DNA of 64,000 nt, taken from contig NZ_VOQS01000003.1 in NCBI RefSeq assembly GCF_007995085.1, forward strand, positions 2,046,001 through 2,110,000, given 5' to 3'. This document shows positions 26,618 to 35,410 of the stretch, in pieces. The stretch comes from Paraburkholderia azotifigens (GTDB taxonomy: Bacteria; Pseudomonadota; Gammaproteobacteria; Burkholderiales; Burkholderiaceae). Under the pieces are notes generated by a model. It saw only the letters and a program-made list of their open reading frames with translations. It did no database searches and was not told the origin of the DNA. The translations under genes and the position numbers were made by a program. Numbering within the stretch: the stretch's first letter is position 1; every line of letters starts with the position of its first letter.

Positions 26618-26711
26618 GCAAAAGATCTGAGAAAAGACCTGAGAAAAGATCGGGTCAACTAGCAGAGCAAAAGAATCGAACTGGCGCAAATGCGCAACGC
26701 AAGGAGATGAG

Positions 26712-27269
26712 ATGCCGGATGGTGCGGACTTCATCGCGTGGTCGGGACTCGAGCGCCTCGAGTTGTATGTGTTCGTCTTTTCGGGCGCCTTGATGTTCGC
26801 GATCGCGTCGATCGTGTTCGTCAAACGGCTCACGCATGGCAGGCGAAGCGCGCGGCAAGCGGCTGCGGGCGACAAGATCGTCGATCTGCTCGCATTGGGA
26901 TTGTGTATCTGGCTTGGTTACGCTTTTGTCAACGAACCCGCACAACTGCCGGGCGTCGCGGCGCTGTTCGCGGTCAGTCTGCTCGCTGCGGCGCTCGGGG
27001 CACACGTGATGCTGACGACACATGAACACAATATGCGCGCGCCGGCGCATTGCGGCATGTTGGCGCGGCGCAGCGCGTCGCTGCGTGTAGCGTGGGACGG
27101 CGACGCAGCGCGCATGCAACCTTCCGACGATTTCACGCAACGCTGGACGTATACGAGCAATCCGCTCCGTACGCAGGCACGTTGTCTGTCATCGGCGAGA
27201 AACGCGCATCTGGCGCATGCGGCGCTGCGGGTGCGAAGCCGTCAACGCCATCAGCTGAAACGCCATTGA
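26712..27269 (+). CDS. Hypothetical membrane protein downstream of frc
   Basis: A 185-residue protein with an AAGGAG site 6 bases before ATG 26712. Three hydrophobic segments (L-Y-V-F-V-F-S-G-A-L-M-F-A-I-A; V-D-L-L-A-L-G-L-C-I-W-L-G-Y; G-V-A-A-L-F-A-V-S-L-L-A-A-A-L-G) occupy residues 15-105. The C-terminal 80 residues are Arg/His/Ala-rich and look cytoplasmic and disordered. No family was recognised. Its position 94 bases after frc on the same strand suggests co-expression with oxalate metabolism, but no function can be assigned. Confidence 0.6.
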   Translation: MPDGADFIAWSGLERLELYVFVFSGALMFAIASIVFVKRLTHGRRSARQAAAGDKIVDLLALGLCIWLGYAFVNEPAQLPGVAALFAVSLLAAALGAHVMLTTHEHNMRAPAHCGMLARRSASLRVAWDGDAARMQPSDDFTQRWTYTSNPLRTQARCLSSARNAHLAHAALRVRSRQRHQLKRH

Positions 27270-27368
27270 GACTTCACTTGGGAAATGCATGACGTCCGCG
27301 CTGCGCGATCCTTTGGATGCACACTGCGCGGACGCCGGAGAGAACCATCGATGAACTGCAACCCTGCG

Positions 27369-27626
27369 TCATTGAGCCGTGGACGCGCGATAGAACTGAT
27401 TCTTCCTGTCGAAGATCAGCTGCGCGAGAAAGTCGGCGTCATAGGCGTTCAGCAGATGCGCATGAAAGCGCTCGATGTACGCCGTGATGCGCGCCACTTC
27501 ATTGCTGACGTCGTCGAAGAAATCGAGCGTGGCCTGGCTCCAGCGAAAGCGCAGGCCCAGATCGCTGAACGCGGCGTTGTAGGCGCTCAGCAGCGCTTCA
27601 TTGTGCAGATCGGCAGACTGGTTCAT
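27369..27626 (-). CDS. Small hypothetical protein
   Basis: An 85-residue soluble, mainly helical protein from ATG 27626, preceded by TAGGAGC. It is rich in aromatic and acidic residues (R-F-R-W-S-Q-A-T-L-D-F-F-D-D-V, I-E-R-F-H-A-H-L-L-N-A-Y-D-A-D-F) and ends in R-K-N-Q-F-Y-R-A-S-T-A-Q. No family was recognised. It lies directly downstream of the LysR gene on the same strand with a 96-base gap and may be read with it. Confidence 0.6.
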   Translation of the reverse strand: MNQSADLHNEALLSAYNAAFSDLGLRFRWSQATLDFFDDVSNEVARITAYIERFHAHLLNAYDADFLAQLIFDRKNQFYRASTAQ

Positions 27627-27722
27627 TGCAATGCTCCTAAGTCGGGGGACGACGTTCGACAGAAGCATAGAAGCCGCAACGAATCTGCAATAGTTAAAGT
27701 TTTATTGGCAATCCATAGCGTG

Positions 27723-28667
27723 TCATTTATGGACGGCCAGTTGATTCACGCGCGTAATCTGCTCGATCAGATTCGCGCCTTCTTCCATCAGAAAACGCTT
27801 GAAGGCCTCGGCGACGGGCGGCAGCCGCTTGTTCTTGCGATGCACGACGTACCAGTTGAGCATCACGGGAAAACCCTCGACATCGAGCACGACGAGATGT
27901 CCGACCTGCAGCTCGAGACTGATCGTATGCGCCGACAGAAACGCGATGCCCATGCCCGCGATCACGGCCTGCTTGATCGTCTCCGTGCTCTTGATCTCCA
28001 TCGCGATCTTGAGGTTCGTCAGCCGGCCCGCAAAGCCCTCTTCCATCGAATTCCATGTGTCGGAACCGCGCTCGCGCACAACGAACGCTTCGCTCGCCAG
28101 CTGGCTGAGCTTGATGTTGCGCTTGCTCGCAAGCGGATGAGTGGGCGCCGCGACGATCACATAGGGATGCGGCGCGAACGCTTCGTTGATCGCGTCCATT
28201 TCCTGCGGCGGACGCACCATCACCGCGAGATCGGTCTGGTTGGTCGACAACTGATGCAGCAGCTCTTCGCGATTGTGCACGGCAAGATTCAGTTCGACGC
28301 CCGCATAGCGGCGCGTGAATTCTGCGAGCAAACGCGGAAAGAAGTAGTCGCCCGCACTGATCACCGCGACATTCAGCTTGCCGCCCGATACGCCCTTGAG
28401 CTGGCCCATCGCTTCATCGACTTCATGAAATTGCTGAATGATCGCGCGGCTGTAGTGAAGCATCTCCGTGCCTGCCGGCGTCAGGTAGATTTTCTTGCCG
28501 AGCTGCTCGAAAAGCGGCAGGCCCGCATGCTCTTCAAGCTGCCGGACCTGGGTGGAGACAGCGGGCTGCGTGAGGTGCAGTTCCTCCGCCGCGCGCGAAA
28601 AGCTCAGATGTCGCGCCACTGTTTCGAAGACCTTCAGCTGACGCAGGGTCGCGTTACGCATTGTCAT
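27723..28667 (-). CDS. LysR-family regulator, divergent from oxlT copy 2
   Basis: A 314-residue LysR protein. The N-terminal winged helix (residues 5-65) contains L-K-V-F-E-T-V-A-R-H-L-S-F-S-R-A-A-E-E-L-H-L-T-Q-P-A-V-S-T-Q-V-R-Q-L-E. A linker helix and a two-lobed effector domain (I-S-A-G-D-Y-F-F-P-R-L-L... V-I-A-G-M-G-I-A-F-L-S) follow. The pattern is like the CbbR/CysB-type group. It is transcribed away from oxlT copy 2, the standard LysR regulator/target layout, with two dyads in the shared 348-bp gap. Effector unknown. A second Met (residue 3) is an alternative start. Confidence 0.9.
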   Translation of the reverse strand: MTMRNATLRQLKVFETVARHLSFSRAAEELHLTQPAVSTQVRQLEEHAGLPLFEQLGKKIYLTPAGTEMLHYSRAIIQQFHEVDEAMGQLKGVSGGKLNVAVISAGDYFFPRLLAEFTRRYAGVELNLAVHNREELLHQLSTNQTDLAVMVRPPQEMDAINEAFAPHPYVIVAAPTHPLASKRNIKLSQLASEAFVVRERGSDTWNSMEEGFAGRLTNLKIAMEIKSTETIKQAVIAGMGIAFLSAHTISLELQVGHLVVLDVEGFPVMLNWYVVHRKNKRLPPVAEAFKRFLMEEGANLIEQITRVNQLAVHK

Positions 28668-29015
28668 GGCAGATGTATAAGCGAAGATGAATCTTCATGG
28701 TAACAAACTTTAATTATCAGTAATTCAGCATTGACCCTAGCATGGATTCTGTAATGGACGATTCGCAGCGCAAGCATCGGGTTAACGCCTAAAACAAGGC
28801 TCCGATGCGGCGATAACGAGAACAGATGACCGGCACTTTTTTATCGATCGGATAAAGGAACCGCTAAATCGGCTTAAAGGTTTTTAAAAAAGAAGAAGTG
28901 GAATTGGTATTGCGAATATCCCCGAAGCACTCTGGTCGGGGCACAACTATAAGGTGGCATGCATACAGACCGGCGCTTTGGCCGGCTGCCCTAAATAGAT
29001 AGCGGAGACAGGCAC
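28668..29015. promoter_or_regulatory. Divergent lysR / oxlT copy 2 promoter region
   Basis: A 348-bp AT-rich gap between divergent genes. It holds two dyads close to the lysR start (28683-28725) and a weak CCCCGA...TCGGGG hairpin at 28920-28941. No copy of the GntR-type 15-mer is present, so this pair is probably controlled separately from frc and sucCD. Confidence 0.6.
28683..28725. promoter_or_regulatory. Two perfect dyads, candidate LysR sites
   Basis: GAAGATGAATCTTC (28683-28696) and AATTATCAGTAATT (28712-28725) are both perfect inverted repeats with short spacers. The second fits the T-N11-A rule for LysR sites. Both are within 60 bases of the lysR start codon, as expected for autoregulation and divergent activation. 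Confidence 0.55.
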
Positions 29016-30356
29016 ATGAACAGCATTTCACAGCAAGCTCCGGTTGCGTTCTGGCGCAGCCGTTGGTGGCAATTGGCATTCGGCATTCTATGCATGGGGC
29101 TCGTCGCGAACCTGCAGTACGCATGGACGCTGTTCGTTGCACCGATGAGTGCAAAGCATCATTGGGGGCAGGCTGAAGTTCAGCTCGCGTTCTCGATCTT
29201 CATTCTGACCGAGACGTGGCTGGTGCCCATCGAAGGATGGCTGGTCGACCGCTTCGGTCCGCGTCCCGTCGTCGCGGGCGGCGCGATCTGCGCAGGCCTT
29301 GCGTGGGTGATGAATTCGTTTGCGACCACGCTGCCGGAGCTGTATGTCGCGTCTGTCATCGCCGGTATCGGCGCGGGCGGCGTGTACGGCACGTGCGTCG
29401 GCAATGCGCTGAAGTGGTTCCCGGACAAGCGCGGTCTCGCGGCCGGTCTGACGGCTGCGGGCTTCGGCGCAGGCGCCGCTGTGACGGTGATTCCCATTGC
29501 GAACATGATCACAGCCAAGGGCTACGAGCACACGTTCCTGTTCTTCGGCATCCTGCAGGGCGTCGCGATCTTCGTGCTGGCGCTGCTGCTGAGAAAGCCG
29601 GAGGGCGTGAAGGTCGCCGCCGTCAAGCGCAAGTTCGCGGTGACAAAGCAGGACTACACGCCGGGCCAGATGATCAAGGCGCCCGTGTTCTGGGTGATCT
29701 ATGCATCGTTCGTCGCGGTCGCGGCAGGCGGTCTGATGGCGACGGCGCAGATTGGTCCGATCGCGAAAGACTGGGGCCTTGCCAAACTGCCGATGACGCT
29801 GTTCGGCGCCACGCTGCCGCTGCTGACGATGACGCTGTCGATCGACAACATCTGCAATGGCTTCACGCGTCCGCTGTGCGGCTTCATCTCGGACAAGATC
29901 GGCCGTGAAAACACGATGTTCGCGATCTTCATCGGCGAAGGTCTCGCGCTGCTGGGCCTGATGCAGTACGGCCAGAACCCGTATGCGTTCATGACGTTCG
30001 CGGCATTGATCTTCCTGTTCTGGGGCGAGATCTTCTCGATCTTCCCGGCGATCTGCGCGGACACGTTCGGCAGCAAGTACGCGGCGGCGAATGCGGGCAC
30101 GCTTTATACGGCAAAGGGCACGGCCTCGCTGATCGTGCCGATCGCGTCGGTGCTCGCGGCGACGGGCGGCTGGAACCTCGTGTTCATCGTCTCGGCCGTG
30201 ATCACGATCGCAGCGGGCGTGTCGGCCAAGTTCGTGCTCGCACCGATGCGCGCCCGCTGGATCGCTTCATCGAACGAAAGGTCTCACGAACTCGAGCCGG
30301 AACTCGCGGCCAATGGACCGGGCCTGCGGCACTGGCCGGAACAGACGGGCGAATAA
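29016..30356 (+). CDS. oxlT: Oxalate/formate antiporter, copy 2
   Basis: A 446-residue MFS transporter with 12 predicted helices. It has the OxlT-family features N-L-Q-Y-A-W-T-L-F-V-A-P-M in helix 1, a G-W-L-V-D-R-F-G-P-R-P motif A loop, G-T-C-V-G-N-A-L-K-W-F-P-D-K-R-G in the centre and C-G-F-I-S-D-K-I-G-R-E-N. This copy resembles O. formigenes OxlT more than copy 1 does (Q-Y-A-W-T-L-F-V). It has a GGAGA site before ATG 29016 and no small-subunit gene after it. It is divergent from a LysR gene that probably regulates it. Confidence 0.9.
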   Translation: MNSISQQAPVAFWRSRWWQLAFGILCMGLVANLQYAWTLFVAPMSAKHHWGQAEVQLAFSIFILTETWLVPIEGWLVDRFGPRPVVAGGAICAGLAWVMNSFATTLPELYVASVIAGIGAGGVYGTCVGNALKWFPDKRGLAAGLTAAGFGAGAAVTVIPIANMITAKGYEHTFLFFGILQGVAIFVLALLLRKPEGVKVAAVKRKFAVTKQDYTPGQMIKAPVFWVIYASFVAVAAGGLMATAQIGPIAKDWGLAKLPMTLFGATLPLLTMTLSIDNICNGFTRPLCGFISDKIGRENTMFAIFIGEGLALLGLMQYGQNPYAFMTFAALIFLFWGEIFSIFPAICADTFGSKYAAANAGTLYTAKGTASLIVPIASVLAATGGWNLVFIVSAVITIAAGVSAKFVLAPMRARWIASSNERSHELEPELAANGPGLRHWPEQTGE

Positions 30357-30389
30357 ACCCGTATCACTTCAACATGGCGACGTGAACAC

Positions 30390-31412
30390 ATGAACGTATC
30401 GTTGCAGCAATTGAAGGTGTTCGTCGCCGTCGCGCGTCAGCGGAGCTTCACCCGTGCGGCGCGCGAGTTCGACCTGACACAGTCGGCCGTGAGCCGGTGC
30501 GTGCGCGAACTCGAAGAGTCGATCGCCTTGCGCCTCTTCGACCGCACGACGCGTCAGGTCGAACTGACGACAGCGGGCTCGCGGCTCGAGCGGCGCATTG
30601 GGCGCCTGATCGAGGAAATCGAGCTGACCTTGCGCGAGGAGCGCGCCGCACACGAAGAGCACACCGGGCTCGTCGTGGTCGCGTGCGATCCCGTGACGTC
30701 GTCGGGCTGGCTGCCCGAGCGGCTTGCGCGCAGCGCCGCGCATTTCCCCGACCTGATCGTCACTGCGAAAGAACAGCCTCAACACGCCGTGCTCGCAGCC
30801 ATCGAGCAGGGCGAAGTCGATTTCGGCGTGCTCTGCGACGCGAACGTCGCGGGCGCCGATGCCTTCCACATGCAGCCGCTCGTGTCGACGCCGTTGTGCG
30901 CGGTGTTGCCGCATGCGCATCCGCTCGCATCCGGCGCCGCCGTGCACTGGGAAGCGCTGCGCAACAGCCGCAGCGTGACGCAGCTCGTCACGCTCAATGC
31001 GGAGGCGGGCACGCGCAACGTGACGGAGCGCGCGCTGAACACGCATCGTATCGATGCCGCCCGCGCCAACGAGTGCGGACATCTCGCCGCGGCGTTGCGT
31101 ATGATCGAACTGGGTCTCGGGATCGGCGTACTGCCCGTCGATCCGCATGGCGCCGCGTTGCCGGCTTCGCTCGTCGCGCGTCCGCTCGTGCCTGAAGTGT
31201 CCGTGACGACGATGCTCGTGCGGCGCCGCAACCGCTCGTTGCGTCCGAATGCGGAAGCCGTGTGGTCGCTGTTTTCCGGCAAGGAATTGCCCGCCCATGC
31301 CGGCGCGTCCGCGAACACTGGCACAGCAACTGCACACTCAACATTAAAAGGAGCCACACACGAACCGATGCCGTGCGTACCCGATGACGAGGCGCTGATG
31401 CGGGCCTCATAG
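30390..31412 (+). CDS. LysR-family regulator
   Basis: A 340-residue LysR protein, longer than the usual 300 because of a C-terminal extension of about 40 residues (rich in Ala/Thr, ending E-A-L-M-R-A-S). The N-terminus has the helix-turn-helix F-T-R-A-A-R-E-F-D-L-T-Q-S-A-V-S-R-C-V-R-E-L-E. The effector domain ends with L-G-L-G-I-G-V-L-P-V-D. It lies 33 bases after oxlT copy 2 and 67 bases before an aldehyde dehydrogenase gene, all on the same strand. It is therefore either part of an oxlT-lysR-aldh transcript or the local regulator of the dehydrogenase. Confidence 0.85.
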   Translation: MNVSLQQLKVFVAVARQRSFTRAAREFDLTQSAVSRCVRELEESIALRLFDRTTRQVELTTAGSRLERRIGRLIEEIELTLREERAAHEEHTGLVVVACDPVTSSGWLPERLARSAAHFPDLIVTAKEQPQHAVLAAIEQGEVDFGVLCDANVAGADAFHMQPLVSTPLCAVLPHAHPLASGAAVHWEALRNSRSVTQLVTLNAEAGTRNVTERALNTHRIDAARANECGHLAAALRMIELGLGIGVLPVDPHGAALPASLVARPLVPEVSVTTMLVRRRNRSLRPNAEAVWSLFSGKELPAHAGASANTGTATAHSTLKGATHEPMPCVPDDEALMRAS

Positions 31413-31479
31413 CGCGGGTGCGGGCGGTTCAGTCGACGGTTCGCGAATACGCAATATCGCCAATCGCAAGGAGCACGAG

Positions 31480-32931
31480 ATGGACACTGAAACCGACCTC
31501 AGACGCCATGATCTTCTCATCGACGGTAAGCGGCTGCCGCCCGGCACGGGCGAATATTCAGTCAATATCAACCCCGCGACGGAAGAGCCGATAGCGCTCG
31601 TCGCACAAGGCAGCGCGCAGGATGTCGACACGGCCGTCAAGGCCGCGCGCGCCGCCCTCAAGGTCTGGAACGGCATGCGCGCGGCCGAGCGCGGCCGCAT
31701 CCTGATGCGCTTCTCCGAACTGCTGCGCGAGCACCAGGACGAAATCGCCGCGCTCGAAAGCCTCGACGCGGGCAAGCCGCTGGCGGCCGTCAAACGGCAG
31801 GACGTGCCCGCCGCCATCGACACGCTTGCGTACTACGCGGGCTGGTGCGACAAGATCAACGGCCAGGTCGTGCCCGTTCGTCCCGACGCGCTCACCTACA
31901 CGATCCGAGAGCCCGTCGGCGTGGTCGGAGCGATCGTGCCGTGGAATTTCCCGCTGATGATCGGCATGTGGAAGATCGCGCCCGCGCTCGCGTGCGGCTG
32001 CACGATGGTCGTCAAGCCCGCCGAGATCACGCCGCTGTCCGCGCTGCGTGTTGGCGAACTCGCGCTGGAGGCGGGCGTGCCGCCCGGCGTGCTGAACATC
32101 GTGACGGGCAAGGGGCGGGTGGTCGGCGATGCGATCGTCGCGCATCCGGACATCGACAAGGTGACGTTCACGGGCTCGCCGTCGGTGGGGCGCGGCATTC
32201 TGCAAGGCGCCGCGGGCAACTTCAAGCGCGTGACGCTGGAGCTGGGCGGCAAGTCGGCGAATGTGATTTTCGCCGACGCGAACATCGACAACGCCGTGCG
32301 CGCGGCGGCTTCCGGCATTTTCTTCAACACAGGGCAGGTGTGTTCGGCGGGCTCGCGCATTCTTGCGCATCGCGACGTCTACGATGAAGTGGTCGAACGG
32401 CTCGCGGCGCGCGCACAAGGAATCAAGGTCGGCGATCCCAACGAGCGCGAAACGACGATGGGCCCGCTCGTGTCCGCCGCGCAGATGAAGACCGTGCTCG
32501 ATTACGTGGAGATCGGCCGCAAAGAGGGCGCGTCGATCGTGACGGGCGGCGCGCGGATCGGTCAAAAGGGCTTCTTTGTCGAGCCGACAGTGTTCGCGAA
32601 CGTCGAGCACGAGATGCGCATCTCGCAGGAGGAAATCTTCGGGCCGGTGGCGAGCGTCGTGCGCTTCGACGACGAAGAGGATGCCGTGCGCATCGCGAAC
32701 GGCACGGCGTACAGCCTTGCGGCGGGTGTGTGGAGCGCGGATATCGGCCGCGTGCATCGGGTCGCGCATGCGCTCAAGGCGGGCACCGTGTGGATCAACA
32801 CATATGGCTATACCGACGTGCGCCTGCCGTGGGGCGGTTCGGGCGATTCGGGCTTCGGCCGCGAACACGGCGATGTCGCGATCGAGAACTTCACGGAACC
32901 GAAAGCGATCTGGCTGGCCATCGAGCATTGA
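31480..32931 (+). CDS. NAD(P)-dependent aldehyde dehydrogenase
   Basis: A 483-residue ALDH. P-W-N-F-P-L near residue 150 is the active-site loop, L-E-L-G-G-K-S contains the general base Glu253, and G-Q-V-C-S-A-G-S contains the catalytic Cys288; F-G-P-V near 388 closes the domain. An AAGGAG site precedes ATG 31480. The sequence type is near betaine-aldehyde/gamma-aminobutyraldehyde dehydrogenases, but the substrate cannot be read directly. Its location at the end of the oxalate island would fit glyoxylate or glycolaldehyde oxidation to feed oxalate, which is only an inference. Confidence 0.9.
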   Translation: MDTETDLRRHDLLIDGKRLPPGTGEYSVNINPATEEPIALVAQGSAQDVDTAVKAARAALKVWNGMRAAERGRILMRFSELLREHQDEIAALESLDAGKPLAAVKRQDVPAAIDTLAYYAGWCDKINGQVVPVRPDALTYTIREPVGVVGAIVPWNFPLMIGMWKIAPALACGCTMVVKPAEITPLSALRVGELALEAGVPPGVLNIVTGKGRVVGDAIVAHPDIDKVTFTGSPSVGRGILQGAAGNFKRVTLELGGKSANVIFADANIDNAVRAAASGIFFNTGQVCSAGSRILAHRDVYDEVVERLAARAQGIKVGDPNERETTMGPLVSAAQMKTVLDYVEIGRKEGASIVTGGARIGQKGFFVEPTVFANVEHEMRISQEEIFGPVASVVRFDDEEDAVRIANGTAYSLAAGVWSADIGRVHRVAHALKAGTVWINTYGYTDVRLPWGGSGDSGFGREHGDVAIENFTEPKAIWLAIEH

Positions 32932-32947
32932 CGCCAACGTCGCCATC

Positions 32948-32978
32948 AAAAAAGCGGATCGAACGATCCGCTTTTTTT
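32948..32978. terminator. Bidirectional terminator after the aldehyde dehydrogenase
   Basis: AAAAAAGCGGATCG and CGATCCGCTTTTTTT pair with a 2-4 base loop, T-runs on both strands, between convergent genes ending at 32931 and 33006. Confidence 0.92.
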
Positions 32979-33005
32979 GTATGACGATGCGTGTGAAGCG
33001 GGCGT

Positions 33006-33629
33006 TCAGGTGGTGCGCCGCACCAGCAGAAAACTCACGCCGATCGCGCCGAGAAACGCGCCGCAGCATCGGTTGAACCAGCGGCGCACGGTGGCGCGCG
33101 TCAGCCACTTGCCGAGATGCATGCCCGCCCACGAATACAGCGCGATCGCGAACCATTCGAGTACGAGGAAGCTCGCGCCGAGCACGGCGAACTGCGGCAG
33201 CATCGGCTTCGAGATATCGACGAATTGCGGCAGGAACGCGGTGAACACCAGAATCGCCTTCGGATTGCCCGCCGCCACGAAGCATTCCTGACGCGCGATG
33301 CGCCACAGCGACGCGTCGTCCTGTTTCATCGCGTCCATCGGTCCCGCGTCGCTGCGCCACAGCTGGATGGCGAGCCAGATCAGATAAGCGGCGCCCGTCA
33401 GCTTGATCGCGAGGAAAAACAGCTCGGACGCGTGCAGCACGACGGCGAGGCCCGTCGCCGCCAGCACGAGCATGCCCGCGAACGCGACCAGCCGCCCGCT
33501 TCCTGCGACGAACGCCGTCATGAAGCCGTGCCGCGCCGCGACGTTGATCGACAGCAGGTTGTTGGGGCCCGGCGCCATGTTGATCGCGAAGCACGCAGGG
33601 AGAAAGAACAGCCAGGCGGTGAGGGACAT
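33006..33629 (-). CDS. LysE/RhtB-family amino-acid exporter
   Basis: A 207-residue membrane protein with six predicted helices. The N-terminal F-F-L-P-A-C-F-A-I-N-M-A-P-G-P-N-N-L-L-S contains the P-G-P-N signature of the family, and G-x-L-V-A-F follows. Family members export homoserine, threonine, lysine or related metabolites. There is no adjacent LysG-type regulator, so the substrate is open. It is convergent with the aldehyde dehydrogenase across a shared terminator. Confidence 0.88.
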   Translation of the reverse strand: MSLTAWLFFLPACFAINMAPGPNNLLSINVAARHGFMTAFVAGSGRLVAFAGMLVLAATGLAVVLHASELFFLAIKLTGAAYLIWLAIQLWRSDAGPMDAMKQDDASLWRIARQECFVAAGNPKAILVFTAFLPQFVDISKPMLPQFAVLGASFLVLEWFAIALYSWAGMHLGKWLTRATVRRWFNRCCGAFLGAIGVSFLLVRRTT

Positions 33630-33773
33630 GACGGCTCGCTCGGATGACCGCTGCGGGCAGGCGCGTTTCGATGGCGCGTCGCGCGGCGGCGGATTCGGAT
33701 GGGAAGTCTGGATTGTAGCGAAAAGCCGGCTGCGTCTGGGTCGCAGCGGTAGGCGGTGCGCCGCGAAGGCGCG

Positions 33774-34331
33774 TTACTGCACGGGCTGAAGCGCCCGATG
33801 GAACGACGGATCTCTGACGATCGTATCGATGCTGAGCTTGACGACGTCGTCGAGTGCGAACACGGCGTTGGAGAATTTCTGCCGGTACAGATGGACGGTA
33901 TTGCTCTTCACGTAGACGGTTTCCTTCGTCGATGCATTGGTGACGAAGTAGCAGATCGTCATCGACCACGTGGCGGGCGAGCGTGCGTCGTCGACCGACA
34001 GCACTTCGATGCGGCCGCTCAGCACCAGCTTGTCGTGCGTGGTCACGGTGATGCCCGATTTGCGCCACGCGGACACGACGGCATCGCGCACGGCCGCTTC
34101 GACGCTCTTCTTCAGCAGGATCGACGTCGTCGCCGTGTTGGCGATCCGGTCGTAGGTGATGTGGCCTTCGCGCGCGGGCATGTACGCGAATTCGCGGGCG
34201 GAAGCGATGACGAGCGCGTTGTCCGCGGGTGTCTCGCTCGACGACGCAGAGCGCGGGACGAAAAAAGAGCAGGCGGAAGTCAGAAACGCGAAGCAGGCGA
34301 TGCTGGATCGTTTGAGCAGGAGCGGATTCAC
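33774..34331 (-). CDS. Predicted lipoprotein
   Basis: A 185-residue protein with an N-terminal signal (L-L-L-K-R-S-S-I-A-C-F-A-F-L-T-S-A-C) whose lipobox L-T-S-A-C would acylate Cys21. The mature domain has a repeated beta/alpha pattern, including A-A-V-R-D-A-V-V-S-A-W-R-K-S-G-I-T-V and L-V-L-S-G-R-I-E-V-L-S-V-D-D, reminiscent of YajG-like or LpoB-like assembly-factor folds, but no firm family is claimed. The start is a GTG at 34331 without a clear Shine-Dalgarno; no better start exists before the signal peptide. Confidence 0.65.
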   Translation of the reverse strand: MNPLLLKRSSIACFAFLTSACSFFVPRSASSSETPADNALVIASAREFAYMPAREGHITYDRIANTATTSILLKKSVEAAVRDAVVSAWRKSGITVTTHDKLVLSGRIEVLSVDDARSPATWSMTICYFVTNASTKETVYVKSNTVHLYRQKFSNAVFALDDVVKLSIDTIVRDPSFHRALQPVQ

Positions 34332-34618
34332 GGGGAAGGCGCAGCAGGCGTGACGCTGCGTGATGAATGTCGAAGGCGTAAGAGTTTGTCGCGCGGATGT
34401 GCCGGCGAATATGAGACGCGTCCTAAAAAGAGCGCGGCTTCGTCGGAACGCGATGGAAGGCCGGCGAGGAGATGATCGCGCGCAAACCTGTCGAAGGCGT
34501 GCTGACGGACGTCTCGAAAAGCGCCGCTTATCGCATTAAGACTGGTCCTACAGTCATTTTTTGGATAGTCAGCGATACTGATCGACGTCCATTTTTTGCC
34601 TCGATCGAGATCACATCC

Positions 34619-35407
34619 ATGCTCCCCACGTCCGCACTCCAATCGATGAAGCCGCTGTTCATGACGCCATGCTACGGCGGCAATCTCGCGGCGAATTTCA
34701 CGAACAGTCTGCTCGCGCTCAACAACGCGCTGTGGACGACGGGCATGCAGGGTTCGGTGCGGATCCGGTCTGGCGAGAGCCTGATTACGCGTGCGCGCAA
34801 CGAAGCCGTCGCCGAGTTTCTGCTCGATCCCGGCTATACGCATCTGTTCTGGATCGACGCGGACATCGGCTTTTCCGTCGATCAGGTGTTCCGCCTGCTG
34901 CTGGCCGATCGCGATGTCGTCGCCGGTGTCTATCCGCTCAAACGCTTCGACTGGCCCGGTGTGCTGCCCGCCGGCATCACGCAGGAGACGTTCGCGGCGC
35001 GTTACCTGCGCTATCCCGTGAACGCGCACGACGGCGTGTCTTCCGCGATCGACGGCGATGGTTTTCTCGAAGTCAGCGAAGCGCCGACGGGCTTCATGTG
35101 CATCCGGCGCAGCGTGATCGAAACGATGATCGCCCGTCTGCCCGAACTGAAATACGTGCCCGACGGTCCGCCCGACTCGCCGCTCTACGACTACTGCTAT
35201 CGCTTTTTCGACGTGATGGTCGAGCCCGCGACGAACCGCTACCTGTCCGAAGACTATGCGTTCTGCCGACGCTGGCGCGAGATCGGCGGCCGCGTGTTCG
35301 CCGATACGCAATCGAAGCTGTCGCATCAGGGCATTTACACGTGGCGCGGTGATTTCGGCGCGTCGCTCGCGGCGAGCCCGCAGACGGCGATCGGCGGCGA
35401 GTACTGA
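34619..35407 (+). CDS. GT-A fold glycosyltransferase-like protein
   Basis: A 262-residue protein from ATG 34619. After an N-terminal P-L-F-M-T-P-C-Y-G-G strand and a S-L-I-T-R-A-R-N-E-A-V motif (nucleotide-sugar binding), the D-A-D motif at residues 80-82 in L-F-W-I-D-A-D-I-G-F would bind the metal and sugar nucleotide. A G-F-M-C-I-R-R segment and an acceptor-side S-E-D-Y-A-F-C-R-R-W near 215 complete the GT-A pattern. It is followed 3 bases later by a second glycosyltransferase gene. Upstream in-frame starts lack support. Product unknown, likely a surface glycan or glycosylated protein. Confidence 0.75.
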   Translation: MLPTSALQSMKPLFMTPCYGGNLAANFTNSLLALNNALWTTGMQGSVRIRSGESLITRARNEAVAEFLLDPGYTHLFWIDADIGFSVDQVFRLLLADRDVVAGVYPLKRFDWPGVLPAGITQETFAARYLRYPVNAHDGVSSAIDGDGFLEVSEAPTGFMCIRRSVIETMIARLPELKYVPDGPPDSPLYDYCYRFFDVMVEPATNRYLSEDYAFCRRWREIGGRVFADTQSKLSHQGIYTWRGDFGASLAASPQTAIGGEY

Positions 35408-35410
35408 AGC

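Noticed and set aside
26712..27269. Identification of the frc-downstream gene as a transporter subunit
   Set aside because: Three helices and a disordered tail are not enough to assign any family.
28920..28941. CCCCGA...TCGGGG hairpin as a terminator or attenuator
   Set aside because: Only six base pairs, a ten-base loop and no T-run.
19951..32931. Horizontal acquisition of the oxalate region as a genomic island with attachment sites
   Set aside because: No integrase, tRNA or flanking direct repeat was seen and base composition looks the same as the surroundings.
31558..34068. 836-codon minus-strand ORF across the aldehyde dehydrogenase and LysE genes
   Set aside because: It overlaps two clearly coding genes and a terminator; low-complexity Arg/His-rich translation.
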